Counted from the stretch's first letter, positions 47,056 to 56,524 are shown. The stretch is 64,000 nucleotides of DNA from Nocardioides solisilvae (GCF_003194625.1 NZ_QHKX01000002.1:434001-498000); one strand, 5' to 3'. Numbers and translations are program-made. The notes: generated by a model from the letters alone, not told the origin.

Positions 47056-47987
47056 GATGTCCCGAGTCTAGGGCCCTCCCCCGGGCCGGGCCGCACCGCG
47101 AGGTCGGCGGTCTCCGCGACCGGCTCGAAGCCCAGCCGCTCGTAGAGCGCGTTCGAGACCGGGTTGTCGGCGTCGGTGAAGAGGCACGGGCGGACCCCGT
47201 CGGCGAGCAGCCGGCGCGACACCTCCGCGACGGCCGCCGCGGCCAGGCCCCGCCCGCGGTGCCGCTCGGGGGTGTGGACGGGCCCGATCCGCGCGACCCC
47301 GAGGGCGGGGGCGTTGACGCCGGTCAGGTGCACCACCTCCCCCGAGGGGTCCTCCCAGAGCAGCAGGCGCCCGGGCAGGACCCGGTTGCGGAGCATCGAG
47401 TCGCGGTCCTCGGTGACCGGCACGTGGCCGGACCCGCGCCCCGCCTGCCGGTCGGCGTCGGCGGCGAACTCGGCGAACCAGGCCAGGCAGAGGTCCACCT
47501 CGTCGGCGCGGGCGGGGCGGAGCCGACCCGGCGGCACCGGCACGTCGGCCGGCGGACGGGTGAGCTGCATCAGCCGCGTGCGGAGCCGCACCTCCACCCC
47601 CGCGCCCCCGGTCAGCCGCGCGGTCTCCTCCGCCACCACCCGGGCGGCCGGCAGGGCCCCGTTGACCGCGTGCACCTCCTCGCCGCGCTCGTGCAGCAGG
47701 CGGGCCAGCGCCCTGGCGGCCGCCCCGGGCATCGGGAGCACGTAGACGGGGCGCGCCCCGGAGGGGACGGCGCGCATGGCGGCCCCGCGGACGGCGCCGC
47801 CCGCGTCGCGCGCGACGGCGTACCAGCTCCGCGGGTCCTGGGCGACGCCGGCGGCGACCTCCGCGACGGCCCGGACCACCCGGGTGGTCAGCACCGTGCC
47901 GACCACGGGGTCGGCGGCGAGGTGCTCCCCCGCCGCCGCGAGGAAGGCGGCAGGGTCGTCGAACATCTCCACGCGGGCGGCGCTCAC
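47052..47987 (-). CDS. GNAT family N-acetyltransferase, two-domain
   Basis: A 311-residue protein whose C-terminal GNAT domain has VARIGPVHTPERHRGRGLAAAAVAEVSRRLLADG (acetyl-CoA loop RHRGRGLA) and LFTDADNPVSNALYERLGFEPV. The N-terminal half is probably a degenerate GNAT-like domain. Substrate unknown. GTG at 47987 with TACGCT 6 nt upstream (47999-47994), so probably leaderless. It is divergent from valS and coupled to folC. Confidence 0.85.
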   Translation of the reverse strand: MSAARVEMFDDPAAFLAAAGEHLAADPVVGTVLTTRVVRAVAEVAAGVAQDPRSWYAVARDAGGAVRGAAMRAVPSGARPVYVLPMPGAAARALARLLHERGEEVHAVNGALPAARVVAEETARLTGGAGVEVRLRTRLMQLTRPPADVPVPPGRLRPARADEVDLCLAWFAEFAADADRQAGRGSGHVPVTEDRDSMLRNRVLPGRLLLWEDPSGEVVHLTGVNAPALGVARIGPVHTPERHRGRGLAAAAVAEVSRRLLADGVRPCLFTDADNPVSNALYERLGFEPVAETADLAVRPGPGEGPRLGTS

Positions 47988-47999
47988 CCCGGCAGCGTA
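47988..47999 (-). promoter_or_regulatory. Leaderless promoter of the GNAT-folC-DUF4233 operon
   Basis: Minus strand TACGCT (47999-47994), then GCCGGG, then GTG at 47987. Together with the valS promoter on the other strand this 77-bp gap drives two divergent leaderless transcripts. Confidence 0.5.
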
Positions 48000-48051
48000 G
48001 GAGCGGCGCCCGCGCGTGAGAACTCATTTAGTCGCCCGTCCCGCCCGCTCA

Positions 48052-48064
48052 TAGACTCCCCTCC
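48052..48064 (+). promoter_or_regulatory. Leaderless promoter of valS
   Basis: TAGACT at 48052-48057 followed by CCCCTCC and the ATG at 48065, 7 nt spacing. No room for a T-box leader, so tRNA-responsive attenuation of this gene can be excluded for this promoter. Confidence 0.55.
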
Positions 48065-50683
48065 ATGACTGAGAACCAGACCCCCGACCTGTCCACGACG
48101 ACGCCGGCCCCGCGCGACGTCGTCGTACCGGACAAGCCGGCCCTGGAGGGTCTGGAGGCCAAGTGGTCCCAGCGGTGGAAGGACGACGCCACCTACCGCT
48201 TCGACCGCACCCAGCCGCGGGAGAACGTCTACTCGATCGACACGCCGCCGCCCACGGTGAGCGGCTCCCTGCACGTCGGCCACGTCTTCTCCTACACCCA
48301 CACCGACCTCGTCGCGCGCTACCAGCGGATGACCGGCAAGAGCGTCTTCTACCCGATGGGCTGGGACGACAACGGCCTGCCCACCGAGCGACGCGTGCAG
48401 AACTTCTACGGCGTGCGCTGCGACCCGTCGCTCCCCTACGACGCCGACTTCACCCCGCCCGAGAAGCCCGACCCCAAGCGGCAGGTGCCGGTCAGCCGGC
48501 CCAACTTCGTCGAGCTCTGCGACCAGCTGGTCCAGGAGGACGAGAAGGTCTTCGAGCAGCTGTGGCGGACCCTGGGCCTCTCGGTCGACTGGGACCACCA
48601 GTACACGACGGTCGGCACGCGGGCCCGGGCGGTGAGCCAGCGCGCGTTCCTGCGCAACTTCGCGCGCGGCGAGGCCTACCTTCAGGAGGCCCCGACGCTG
48701 TGGGACGTCACCTTCCAGACGGCGGTCGCCCAGGCCGAGCTCGAGGCCCGGGAGTACGCCGGCGCCTACCACCGCGTCGCCTTTCACCGGCCCGACGGCG
48801 GCACCGTGGAGATCGAGACCACCCGGCCCGAGCTGATCCCGTCGGTGGTCGCGCTGATCGCCCACCCCGACGACGAGCGCTACCAGCCGCTCTTCGGCAC
48901 CACCGTCACCTCGCCGGTCTTCGGCGTCGAGGTCCCGGTCGTGGCCCACCCGGCCGCCGAGATGGAGAAGGGCGCGGGCATCGCGATGTGCTGCACCTTC
49001 GGCGACCTCACCGACGTCCAGTGGTGGCGCGAGCTCCAGCTGCCCGTGCGCACCGTGATCGGCCGCGACGGTCGCTTCACCCGCGAGACGCCCGCCTGGC
49101 TGGCGGCCGACGAGGCCGCGGCGCACTTCGACGATCTGGCGGGCAAGACGGTCTTCTCCGCCCGGGAGGCGATGGTCGCCAAGCTCCGCGAGACCGGCGA
49201 CCTGGTCGGCGACCCCAGGCCCACCCAGCGGATGGCCAACTTCTACGAGAAGGGCGACAAGCCGCTGGAGATCGTCTCCACCCGCCAGTGGTACGTCACG
49301 AACGGCGGCCGCAGCACCGAGCTGCGCGAGGAGATGCTGGCGCGCGGCGCCGAGATCCAGTGGCTGCCCGAGCACATGAAGCACCGCTACGACAACTGGG
49401 TCGGCGGCCTCAACGGCGACTGGCTGATCAGCCGGCAGCGGTTCTTCGGCATCCCCTTCCCGGTCTGGTACCCGCTGGACGCCGAGGGCGAGCCCGACTA
49501 CGACCACCCGCTGCTGCCGAGCGAGGCCGAGCTGCCGGTCGACCCGTCGACCGACGCCCCGCGCGGCTACGAGGAGGGCCAGCGCGGCAAGCCGAACGGC
49601 TTCCTCGGCGACCCCGACGTGATGGACACGTGGGCCACCTCCTCCCTGACCCCGCACATCGCGGGCCAGTGGGGCACCGACGACGACCTCTTCTCGCGCG
49701 TCTTCCCCATGGACCTGTGCACCCAGGGCCACGACATCATCCGCACCTGGCTCTTCTCCCGCGTGGTCCGCTCCCACTTCGAGAACGGCGTCACGCCGTG
49801 GTCGCACGCCATGCTGTCGGGCTGGATCCTCGACCCCGACCGCAAGAAGATGTCGAAGTCCAAGGGCAACGTCGTCGTCCCGACCGAGATCCTGGAGAAG
49901 TTCGGTGCCGACGCGGTGCGGTGGCGCGCCGCCCTCGCCCGACCGGGCCTCGACTCCCCCTTCGACGAGACGCAGATGAAGGTCGGCCGCCGGCTGGCCA
50001 TGAAGGTGCTCAACGTCGCGAAGTTCGTCCTGTCCAGCGTGGGCGCCACGAACCCCAGCCCGGTGACCGTCTCCGAGCCGGTCGACTGCGCCCTCATGGG
50101 CCGTCTCGCGTCGGTGGTCCGCGTCGCGACCGAGGCGTTCGAGGCCTACGACTACACCACCGCGCTGGAGGTGACCGAGCGCTTCTTCTGGGAGTTCTGC
50201 GACGACTACGTCGAGCTGGTCAAGGAGCGCGCGTACGCCGAGGAGGGCGGCCCCGCCACGGAGTCGGCCCGGGCGGCCCTCGCGGTGGCCCTGCACGTCC
50301 AGCTGCGCCTGCTGGCCCCGTTCCTGCCCTACGCGACCGAGGAGGTCTGGTCGTGGTGGCGGGAGGGCTCCGTGCACACCCAGGCCTGGCCGACCCCGCT
50401 CGAGCTCGGCTCGGCGGCGGCCGCGGACCCGCAGTCGCTCGCCGGGGTCGCCGCCGCCCTCGCCGGCGTCCGGGGCGCCAAGTCCAAGGCGAAGGTCTCC
50501 ATGCGCCACGAGCTGTCCCGCGTGCGCGTCTCCGGCCCGGCCGCCCTCGTCGCGGGTGCCGAGTCGGCCGCCGACGACCTGCGCAAGGCCGGCAAGATCA
50601 CCGGCGAGCTGGAGTTCGTCGTCGACGACGCGGCCCAAGAGATCCAGGTCGAGGCCGAGCTGGCCCCGACGCCCGAGGCTTGA
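48065..50683 (+). CDS. valS: Valyl-tRNA synthetase
   Basis: An 872-residue class Ia synthetase: HIGH-equivalent HVGH at residues 70-73 ([16 protein letters not shown]), editing domain with [20 protein letters not shown], and KMSKS at about 595-599 ([27 protein letters not shown]). The C-terminal anticodon domain continues through RRYTT-like segments to a short coiled end ([26 protein letters not shown]). Normal length for actinobacterial ValS. Confidence 0.97.
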   Translation: MTENQTPDLSTTTPAPRDVVVPDKPALEGLEAKWSQRWKDDATYRFDRTQPRENVYSIDTPPPTVSGSLHVGHVFSYTHTDLVARYQRMTGKSVFYPMGWDDNGLPTERRVQNFYGVRCDPSLPYDADFTPPEKPDPKRQVPVSRPNFVELCDQLVQEDEKVFEQLWRTLGLSVDWDHQYTTVGTRARAVSQRAFLRNFARGEAYLQEAPTLWDVTFQTAVAQAELEAREYAGAYHRVAFHRPDGGTVEIETTRPELIPSVVALIAHPDDERYQPLFGTTVTSPVFGVEVPVVAHPAAEMEKGAGIAMCCTFGDLTDVQWWRELQLPVRTVIGRDGRFTRETPAWLAADEAAAHFDDLAGKTVFSAREAMVAKLRETGDLVGDPRPTQRMANFYEKGDKPLEIVSTRQWYVTNGGRSTELREEMLARGAEIQWLPEHMKHRYDNWVGGLNGDWLISRQRFFGIPFPVWYPLDAEGEPDYDHPLLPSEAELPVDPSTDAPRGYEEGQRGKPNGFLGDPDVMDTWATSSLTPHIAGQWGTDDDLFSRVFPMDLCTQGHDIIRTWLFSRVVRSHFENGVTPWSHAMLSGWILDPDRKKMSKSKGNVVVPTEILEKFGADAVRWRAALARPGLDSPFDETQMKVGRRLAMKVLNVAKFVLSSVGATNPSPVTVSEPVDCALMGRLASVVRVATEAFEAYDYTTALEVTERFFWEFCDDYVELVKERAYAEEGGPATESARAALAVALHVQLRLLAPFLPYATEEVWSWWREGSVHTQAWPTPLELGSAAAADPQSLAGVAAALAGVRGAKSKAKVSMRHELSRVRVSGPAALVAGAESAADDLRKAGKITGELEFVVDDAAQEIQVEAELAPTPEA

Positions 50684-51102
50684 CCGCCCGGCGTCCGCCC
50701 GCCCGCTCGCTCACCCGCCCGCCACTCGGCACCGGGTCGGTCGCGGAGCCCCCTCGGCTCCGCGGCCGCCCCGCCGGGATCCCCCCTGGAATCCCCCGCC
50801 TGGAATCCCCGCCTGAGCGGGGATCGCTGAAGTTCGTGCCCCTTGCACGCCGAGCCAACCCGCAGGAACCCGAGCCAAGTTCACGGCGGGAGCACCCACC
50901 GACGCTCCGAGGAACCGTGCCCCGCTGGCCCGGGTCCGGTCCCTCCACGTGAGCCCGGGACCGGGGTCGTCACTCGCCTGCCCGGCGACGACGCGGACGC
51001 GTCCGCGCCCGCGGCCGTACTCCGCGCGCGTGCGTCAGGGACGCGCGTGCGTGAGGGTCGCGCGTACGTCAGGGGCGGACGTGCGTCAGGGGCGGACGTG
51101 GG
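50684..51102. other. 419-bp non-coding stretch after valS, repeat-rich
   Basis: No gene is supported. It contains direct and inverted repeats at 50781-50824, a GGTCCC/GGGACC pairing near 50938-50963, and five tandem 17-bp units from 51030 that run into the proline-rich gene. It separates the convergent valS and proline-rich genes. Confidence 0.6.
50781..50824. repeat. Short GGAATCCCC repeats and terminator-like palindrome
   Basis: CTGGAATCCCC occurs twice in tandem (around 50786-50811) and is followed by ATCCCCGC-CTGA-GCGGGGAT (50805-50824), a perfect 8-bp stem. The hairpin lies about 120 bp after the valS stop and may be its terminator, or a copy of a dispersed palindromic repeat. Confidence 0.5.
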
Positions 51103-51114
51103 TCAGCCGCGGCC
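51030..51114. repeat. Five tandem 17-bp repeats
   Basis: Units start at 51030, 51047, 51064, 51081 and 51098, the consensus being GTGCGTCAGGGGCGGAC with a few changes in units 1, 2 and 5. The last unit includes the stop codon of the proline-rich gene (51103-51105). Spacing is exact at 17 bp with no spacers. Confidence 0.85.
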
Positions 51115-52059
51115 GGGGTGCTGCGGACCACGCGAGGGCGGGCCGACGACCTGTCCGAGGTCTTGTCCGGGCATCCTCGGCGTCGCCAGCGGCGCGGCCG
51201 GGGCAGCGGAGGGGGTGGCGGACGGCGTGGCGGCCGGGGTCGGTGCGGGGCTGGGCGTCGCCCAGCGCTGACCGGCCGAGGCAGGGGTGCCCGGGCGTGG
51301 TCCGGGAGTCGGCAGCCAGACGGGGGGACGCACCGGGAGGGCGGGGGTCGCCGGGAGGGTGGGTCGAGCGGTCGGCGACGGCACCGCGGGCGTCGGGGCC
51401 GGCCGAACCGGCTTGCGGGCCCAGGTCGGCGCCGCAGGCGTCGGCCGCGCGGGCAGCGGGATGACCGGACGGGTCGTGGGCGGCAGCGTCGGACGAGTCG
51501 TGGGCGGCAGCGTCGGACGAGTCGTGGGCGGCAGAGTCGGGCGCGGCGGCAGCGTGGGCCGGACGGGCAGCGTGGGCCGGGCGGGCAACGTGGGGTGCAC
51601 CGGGTGCGTCGGCAGCGAGACCGTCGGCGTCGGCAGCGCGGGGAGCGGAGTGGGCGTCGCGGTCGGGACGGGCAGCTGCGGCGTGACCGGTGGCGCCACG
51701 GGCGGCTCGGACATCCGGGGCGCCCGAGGAACGGTCCGGGGTGCCCGGCGGATCTTCGTCTGCGTCGAGCGGCGCGTGATCTCCACGACCGCAGGGCCAC
51801 GGTCGGCTGCGCCCGACGGGGACGCCGCGACCTCGACCTCCGCCACCGGGGCACTCTCGTCCTCGCGGTCGAGCGCTCGCGCCGGGGGACCGTCGGGTGC
51901 GACGTCCCGGGGGTCGTGGCCGAGCACGGCGGCCGGCCCGGGCAGCGCGCGGAGCACACCGACGATCGCCTCGCTGCGCACCGCGTGACCCAGGAACAGG
52001 GCACACAGCACGGTCACGGCGAAGAACGCCATCAGCGGACGCTTGTGCTCGGCACTCAT
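51103..52059 (-). CDS. Single-pass membrane protein with long proline/threonine-rich tail
   Basis: A 318-residue protein: short basic N-terminus, one helix LMAFFAVTVLCALFLGHAVRSE (about residues 9-30), then about 280 residues rich in Pro, Thr, Ala and Arg with repeated RPTLPPTT units and PTLP variants. Topology suggests a wall-spanning stalk outside the membrane. I recognise no domain. Standing alone between valS and clpX. ATG at 52059. Confidence 0.65.
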   Translation of the reverse strand: MSAEHKRPLMAFFAVTVLCALFLGHAVRSEAIVGVLRALPGPAAVLGHDPRDVAPDGPPARALDREDESAPVAEVEVAASPSGAADRGPAVVEITRRSTQTKIRRAPRTVPRAPRMSEPPVAPPVTPQLPVPTATPTPLPALPTPTVSLPTHPVHPTLPARPTLPVRPTLPPRPTLPPTTRPTLPPTTRPTLPPTTRPVIPLPARPTPAAPTWARKPVRPAPTPAVPSPTARPTLPATPALPVRPPVWLPTPGPRPGTPASAGQRWATPSPAPTPAATPSATPSAAPAAPLATPRMPGQDLGQVVGPPSRGPQHPGRG

Positions 52060-52138
52060 GCGCTGGCCCCACTTCCGTCCCGAGAGAGTCTGACTCCCCC
52101 ATTGTGGGGCGGTCCGCGCCGGTCATCACGGTCGTCGG

Positions 52139-52150
52139 GACCAAATGGTC
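52139..52150. promoter_or_regulatory. Palindrome GACCAAATGGTC upstream of the proline-rich gene
   Basis: A perfect 12-bp inverted repeat, AT-rich against its surroundings, about 80-90 bp before the ATG at 52059. It is a candidate operator for an unknown regulator. Confidence 0.3.
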
Positions 52151-52185
52151 ACAAATGACTAGGTGGACCCAGCCGGACGGGTCAC

Positions 52186-52213
52186 GCCGAACCGGTCAGG
52201 CCGAACCGGTCAG
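52186..52213. repeat. 14-bp direct repeat across the clpX stop codon
   Basis: GCCGAACCGGTCAG occurs at 52186-52199 and again at 52200-52213. The second copy contains the clpX stop codon (52210-52212). Confidence 0.75.
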
Positions 52214-53487
52214 GCCGAGCGCTTCTTCTTCTCGGGCTCGCGCGGGACGAGGGTCGGAGTGGCCTCGCCACGCACGACCTCGGAGCTCACGATCACCTTG
52301 GCGACGTCCCCGCGGGACGGGACGTCGTACATCACGTGGAGCAGGACCTCCTCGATGATGGCGCGCAGCCCTCGGGCTCCGGTCCCCCGCTCCAGCGCCT
52401 TCTCCGCGATCGCGGCGATGGCTCCGTCGGTGAACTCGAGCTCGACCCCGTCGAGGTCGAAGAGGCGCTGGTACTGCTTGACCAGCGCGTTGCGGGGCTC
52501 GGTGAGGATCTGCACGAGCGCCTCGGTGTCGAGCTTGCTCACGCTCGCGATGAGCGGGAGCCGCCCGATGAACTCGGGGATCAGCCCGAACTTGGTCAGG
52601 TCCTCGGGGCGCACCTGGGCCATCAGGTCCTCGGCCTCGCGCTCGGCCTCGCCCCGCACCTCCGCGGTGAAGCCGAGGGACTTCTTGCCCACCCGCTGCT
52701 CCACGATGTGCTCGAGCCCGGCGAACGCGCCTCCCACGATGAAGAGGATGTTGGTGGTGTCGATCTGGATGAACTCCTGGTGCGGGTGCTTGCGCCCGCC
52801 CTGCGGGGGCACCGACGCGGTGGTCCCCTCGAGCATCTTGAGCAGCGCCTGCTGGACGCCCTCGCCAGAGACGTCCCGCGTGATCGACGGGTTCTCGGCC
52901 TTGCGGGCCACCTTGTCGATCTCGTCGATGTAGATGATCCCGGTCTCGGCCTTCTTGACGTCGTAGTCGGCCGCCTGGATCAGCTTGAGCAGGATGTTCT
53001 CGACGTCCTCGCCGACATAGCCCGCTTCCGTCAGCGCGGTCGCGTCCGCGATGGCGAACGGCACGTTGAGCATGCGGGCCAGCGTCTGGGCCAGGTAGGT
53101 CTTGCCGCAGCCGGTCGGGCCGATGACGAGGATGTTGGACTTCGCGACCTCGACGACCTCGTCCTTGTGGTGCTTGCCCGGCGTGCTCAGCCCGGCCTGG
53201 ACGCGCTTGTAGTGGTTGTAGACCGCGACCGCGAGCGACTTCTTGGCGTGCTCCTGGCCGATCACGTAGGAGTTGAGGAACTCGAAGATCTCCTTCGGCT
53301 TCGGCAGCTCCTCGAGGCCGACCTCGGTGCCCTCGGCCAGCTCCTCCTCGATGATCTCGTTGCAGAGCTCGATGCACTCGTCGCAGATGTACACGTTGGG
53401 CCCGGCGATGAGCTTCTTGACCTGCTTCTGGCTCTTCCCGCAGAAGTTGCACTTCAACAGGTCGCCGCCGTCACCGATGCGTGCCAC
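52210..53487 (-). CDS. clpX: ATP-dependent Clp protease ATP-binding subunit ClpX
   Basis: A 425-residue AAA+ unfoldase: zinc-binding domain [20 protein letters not shown]...[14 protein letters not shown], Walker [13 protein letters not shown], Walker [10 protein letters not shown], and the ClpP-docking IGF-like loop region [11 protein letters not shown]. Feeds substrates to ClpP1P2. GTG at 53487 gives [13 protein letters not shown], the normal N-terminus. Separated from clpP2 by 129 bp with a terminator. Confidence 0.97.
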   Translation of the reverse strand: MARIGDGGDLLKCNFCGKSQKQVKKLIAGPNVYICDECIELCNEIIEEELAEGTEVGLEELPKPKEIFEFLNSYVIGQEHAKKSLAVAVYNHYKRVQAGLSTPGKHHKDEVVEVAKSNILVIGPTGCGKTYLAQTLARMLNVPFAIADATALTEAGYVGEDVENILLKLIQAADYDVKKAETGIIYIDEIDKVARKAENPSITRDVSGEGVQQALLKMLEGTTASVPPQGGRKHPHQEFIQIDTTNILFIVGGAFAGLEHIVEQRVGKKSLGFTAEVRGEAEREAEDLMAQVRPEDLTKFGLIPEFIGRLPLIASVSKLDTEALVQILTEPRNALVKQYQRLFDLDGVELEFTDGAIAAIAEKALERGTGARGLRAIIEEVLLHVMYDVPSRGDVAKVIVSSEVVRGEATPTLVPREPEKKKRSA

Positions 53488-53558
53488 GGGCGATCATCCT
53501 CCGGTTCGGCCGGGCGGACCCGGCAACGTGCTTCGAAACTCCTAGACGGTACCCCGTA

Positions 53559-53579
53559 CCCGCCCCGTCACGGGGCGGG
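53559..53579 (-). terminator. Terminator hairpin after clpP2
   Basis: CCCGCCCCG-TCA-CGGGGCGGG forms a 9-bp GC stem with a 3-base loop, about 38 bp past the clpP2 stop on the minus strand. No U-tract. An adjacent palindrome GGTAC-CCC-GTACC (53548-53560) may add a second stem or be an operator for clpX. Confidence 0.6.
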
Positions 53580-53616
53580 ACACGGAGACCGACGTCGTGC
53601 GTGTGTCCGGCTCGGC

Positions 53617-54225
53617 TCAGCCGAGCGCGAGGGCGCTGGAGCGGGGCTCCAGCACCGAGTCGATCAGACCGTAGTCGACCGCCTGGGCCGCCGTGAGGAT
53701 CTTGTCGCGCTCGATGTCGCGGCTGACCGTCTCGAGGTCCTTGCCGCTGTGCTCGGCGATCATCTTCTCCAGCAGCTCGCGCATCCGCAGGATCTCGTTG
53801 GCCTGGATCTCGATGTCGGAGGTCTGGCCGAACGTGCCCTCGGTGTAGGGCTGGTGGATGAGGATGCGGCTGTTGGGCAGCGCCATCCGCTTGCCGGGGG
53901 TGCCCGCGGCGAGCAGGATCGCGGCGGCCGAGGCCGCCTGGCCGAGGCAGACCGTCTGCACGTCGGGCTTGATGAACCGCATCGTGTCGTAGATCGCGGT
54001 CAGCGCCGTGAACGAGCCGCCCGGCGAGTTGATGTAGATCGAGATGTCCTGGTCGGGGTTCATCGTCTCCAGGCAGAGCAGCTGCGCCATGACGGCGTTG
54101 GCCACGTCGTCGGAGATCGGCGAGCCGAGGAAGATGATGCGCTCCTCGAAGAGCTTCGCGTAGGGGTCGATGCGGCGGAACCCGTAGGAGGTCCGCTCCT
54201 CCCACTGCGGGATGTAGTAGTTCAT
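53617..54225 (-). CDS. clpP2: ATP-dependent Clp protease proteolytic subunit ClpP2
   Basis: A 202-residue serine protease. Catalytic triad in the usual places: Ser in GQAASAAAILL, His in LIHQPYTEG, Asp in IERDKILTA. N-terminus MNYYIPQWEERTSYGFRRIDPYAKLFEERIIFLG is ClpP2-like. Forms a mixed tetradecamer with ClpP1. Starts 3 bp after the clpP1 stop. Confidence 0.96.
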   Translation of the reverse strand: MNYYIPQWEERTSYGFRRIDPYAKLFEERIIFLGSPISDDVANAVMAQLLCLETMNPDQDISIYINSPGGSFTALTAIYDTMRFIKPDVQTVCLGQAASAAAILLAAGTPGKRMALPNSRILIHQPYTEGTFGQTSDIEIQANEILRMRELLEKMIAEHSGKDLETVSRDIERDKILTAAQAVDYGLIDSVLEPRSSALALG

Positions 54226-54228
54226 GCG

Positions 54229-54882
54229 TCAGTCCTTGTCGGAGTCGGAGGAGTGGGCCGGCCGGCCCTCGTCGGCGGCCTCGCGGGCGCTCTTGATCAC
54301 CTGGTCGACCAGCCCGTACTCCCGGGCCTGCTCGGCGGTGAACCAGCGGTCGCGGTCGGCGTCCGCCTCGACCTGCTCGACGCTCTGGCCGGTGTGCTGG
54401 GCGATCAGGTCGAGCAGCACCCGCTTGATGTGCAGCGACTGCTGGGCCTGGATCTTGATGTCCGACGCGGAGCCGCCCATGCCCGAGGAGGGCTGGTGCA
54501 TCATGATCCGCGCGTGCGGCAGGGCGTAGCGCTTGCCCTTGGTGCCGGCGCAGAGGAGGAACTGGCCCATCGAGGCGGCCAGGCCCATGCCCACGGTCGC
54601 GACGTCGTTGGGGATGTAGTTCATCGTGTCGTAGATCGCCATCCCCGCGTCCACCGAGCCACCCGGGCTGTTGATGTGGAGGAAGATGTCGGCCTCGGGG
54701 TCCTCCGCCGAGAGCAGGAGGAGCTGGGCGCAGATCGCGTTCGCGTTGGCGTCGCGGACCTCGGAGCCGAGGAAGACGATCCGCTCCTTGAGGAGGCGCT
54801 GGTAGATGTGGTCGTCGAGCCCGTAGGAAGCACCGCCGTTCATCTGCGGCGTCGTCAGGGAGGCACTGGAGTTCGGGTTCAC
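54229..54882 (-). CDS. clpP1: ATP-dependent Clp protease proteolytic subunit ClpP1
   Basis: A 217-residue ClpP: Ser in [11 protein letters not shown], His in MMHQPSSG, Asp in DADRDRWF, all present. I take the GTG at 54882 because TAGGGT lies 7 nt upstream, giving a leaderless mRNA; the ATG at 54843 (MNGGASYG, 204 residues) has no SD and is the alternative; a GTG at 54918 looks too long. An ORF C-terminal tail ([12 protein letters not shown]) extends the fold. Pairs with ClpP2. Confidence 0.93.
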   Translation of the reverse strand: MNPNSSASLTTPQMNGGASYGLDDHIYQRLLKERIVFLGSEVRDANANAICAQLLLLSAEDPEADIFLHINSPGGSVDAGMAIYDTMNYIPNDVATVGMGLAASMGQFLLCAGTKGKRYALPHARIMMHQPSSGMGGSASDIKIQAQQSLHIKRVLLDLIAQHTGQSVEQVEADADRDRWFTAEQAREYGLVDQVIKSAREAADEGRPAHSSDSDKD

Positions 54883-54895
54883 GCCAGTGACCCTA
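54883..54895 (-). promoter_or_regulatory. Leaderless clpP1 promoter
   Basis: Minus-strand TAGGGT (54895-54890), then CACTGGC, then GTG at 54882. GGAAC (near 54917-54913) sits 16 nt upstream of the -10 and resembles an ECF or SigR-type -35, hinting at stress control. Confidence 0.5.
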
Positions 54896-54931
54896 GCCCG
54901 TGGCTCCGACAGTTCCACGGCATATCGGCCC

Positions 54932-54952
54932 CTGTTCGCCCACAGCGCACAC
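54932..54952. promoter_or_regulatory. ClgR-like operator upstream of clpP1
   Basis: GTTCGC-CCACA-GCGCAC (54934-54950) matches the ClgR pattern GTTCGC-N5-GCG known upstream of clpP1P2 and clpC in actinomycetes, with one mismatch in the second arm. It lies about 40-55 bp upstream of the -10, right for an activator. Confidence 0.6.
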
Positions 54953-55063
54953 CCCTCCCGGACAGTCCCTCACGTTCTGACCCGCGACACGCCGTCGACC
55001 GTGGTCAGGACGTGGGGGACTACCGAGCGAAAGGGGGCGGAAACGACGGAGCCCCCGCCAGGG

Positions 55064-55081
55064 CCGACCTCGTGGGGTCGG
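55064..55081 (-). terminator. Candidate tig terminator stem
   Basis: CCGACC-TCGTGG-GGTCGG, extendable by GGG/CCC pairs outside, about 37 bp after the trigger factor stop codon. Weak support: a 6-bp core. Confidence 0.4.
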
Positions 55082-55117
55082 AGCCCGGACGGGGACTCGT
55101 CGTGGTGGTGCGGGTGC

Positions 55118-56524
55118 TCAGTCCTCCGAGGAGGCCTTCTCGTCGGCCTCGGCAGCCTGGGGGGTCTCGCCCTCGGCGGCCTCGGCCTCCGGCTCGCCGA
55201 CGGTGCCGTCGGGACGCAGGTTCTTCAGGTCCACGACCTGGCCCGAGGCGTCCTTGACCTCGGCCGCCTCGACGACCCGGGCCAGCGCCTTGCCCCGCAG
55301 GATCTCCTGCACGAGCTCGGGGATGTGGTTGTGCTCGAACATGTGGTTGGCGAACTCCTGCGGGTCCTGGCCGGACTGCTGGGCCCGCATCACCATGTGC
55401 TGGGAGAGGTCGTTCTGGTCGACCCCCAGCTCCTCCTTCTTGGCGATCGCGTCGAGCAGGAACTGGGCGGTGACGGCGTCGCGGACCCGGCGGTCGAGGT
55501 CGGCCTCGAACTCCTCCTGGGTCTGGCCCTCGTCCTCGAGGTACTTCTCCATCGTCATGCCGGCGTAGGCGAGCTGCTGCTCGACGTTCTGGCGGCGGGC
55601 GTTGAGCTCGTCGGTGACCAGCGTGTCGGGGAGCGGGATCGAGACCTTCTCCAGCAGCGCCTCGAGCACGGCGTCCCGGGCGGCGGCGGCCTGCTCCAGG
55701 CGCTTGCCCCGGCCCAGCCGCTCGCGCACGTCGGCGGTGAGCTCCTCGACGGTGTCGAACTCGGAGGCCAGCTGGGCGAACTCGTCGTCGAGCTCGGGGA
55801 GCTGCTGCTCCTGGACGCCGGTCACCTTGACGGTCACCTCGACGTCAAGGCCCACGAGGTCGCCGCCGACCAGCTGGGAGGAGAAGGTCTTCTCGTCGCC
55901 GGCGGCCATGCCGACCAGCGCCTCGTCGAGGCCGTCGAGCATGCCGCCGCGACCCACCTTGTAGGACATCCCGGCGACCTCGCCGCCCTCGACGGTCTCG
56001 CCGTCCTGGTCGGCACGCAGGTCGATGGTCACGAAGTCGCCGTCGGCCGCGGCCCGGTCGACGTCAACCAGGGTGCCGAAGCGCTCGCGCAGGGCCTGGA
56101 CCTGCTCCTCGACGTCCTCGTCGGTGACGACGGTGTCCTCGACCTCGGCCTGGACGCCCTCGTAGTCGGGCAGGTCGAACTGCGGCTTGACGTCGACCTC
56201 GGCGGAGAACTCGAGCACCTCGCCGTCCTCGAGCCGGGTCACCTCGATCTCGGGCTGGGCGAGCGGCTCGAGGCCGTTCTCCTGCATCGCCTCGATGTAC
56301 TTGGCGGGGACGACCTGGTTGACCGCCTCGTCCAGCGCGACGCCGCGGCCGACCTGGCGGTCGATCACGGCCGGCGGGACCTTGCCGCGGCGGAAGCCGG
56401 GGACGTTGATCTGCTTGGCGATGTTCTTGTACGCCGCGTCGAGGCTCGGCTTGAGCTCCTCGAAGGGCACCTCGACAGTCAGCTTGGCCCGGGTCGGGCT
56501 CAAGTTCTCGACGGCGCTCTTCAC
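55118..56524 (-). CDS. tig: Trigger factor chaperone
   Basis: A 468-residue chaperone: ribosome-binding domain (KSAVENLSPTRAKLTVEVPFEELKPSLDAAYKNIAKQINVPGFRRGKVPPAVIDRQVG), FKBP-like PPIase domain (ATVVTDEDVEEQVQALRERFG to VGRGGMLDGLDEALVGMAAGDEKTF), and C-terminal helical arms. Acidic tail with AEAAEGETPQAAEADEKA. GTG start at 56524; the alternative ATG 13 bp upstream is out of frame. Lies just after two tRNA genes. Confidence 0.97.
   Translation of the reverse strand: MKSAVENLSPTRAKLTVEVPFEELKPSLDAAYKNIAKQINVPGFRRGKVPPAVIDRQVGRGVALDEAVNQVVPAKYIEAMQENGLEPLAQPEIEVTRLEDGEVLEFSAEVDVKPQFDLPDYEGVQAEVEDTVVTDEDVEEQVQALRERFGTLVDVDRAAADGDFVTIDLRADQDGETVEGGEVAGMSYKVGRGGMLDGLDEALVGMAAGDEKTFSSQLVGGDLVGLDVEVTVKVTGVQEQQLPELDDEFAQLASEFDTVEELTADVRERLGRGKRLEQAAAARDAVLEALLEKVSIPLPDTLVTDELNARRQNVEQQLAYAGMTMEKYLEDEGQTQEEFEADLDRRVRDAVTAQFLLDAIAKKEELGVDQNDLSQHMVMRAQQSGQDPQEFANHMFEHNHIPELVQEILRGKALARVVEAAEVKDASGQVVDLKNLRPDGTVGEPEAEAAEGETPQAAEADEKASSED

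Noticed and set aside
48010..48064. T-box leader before valS
   Set aside because: Only 55 bp upstream and a leaderless promoter fits; no specifier stem or T-box bulge is present.
51030..51114. CRISPR array
   Set aside because: Units of 17 bp abut directly with no spacers and no cas genes are nearby.
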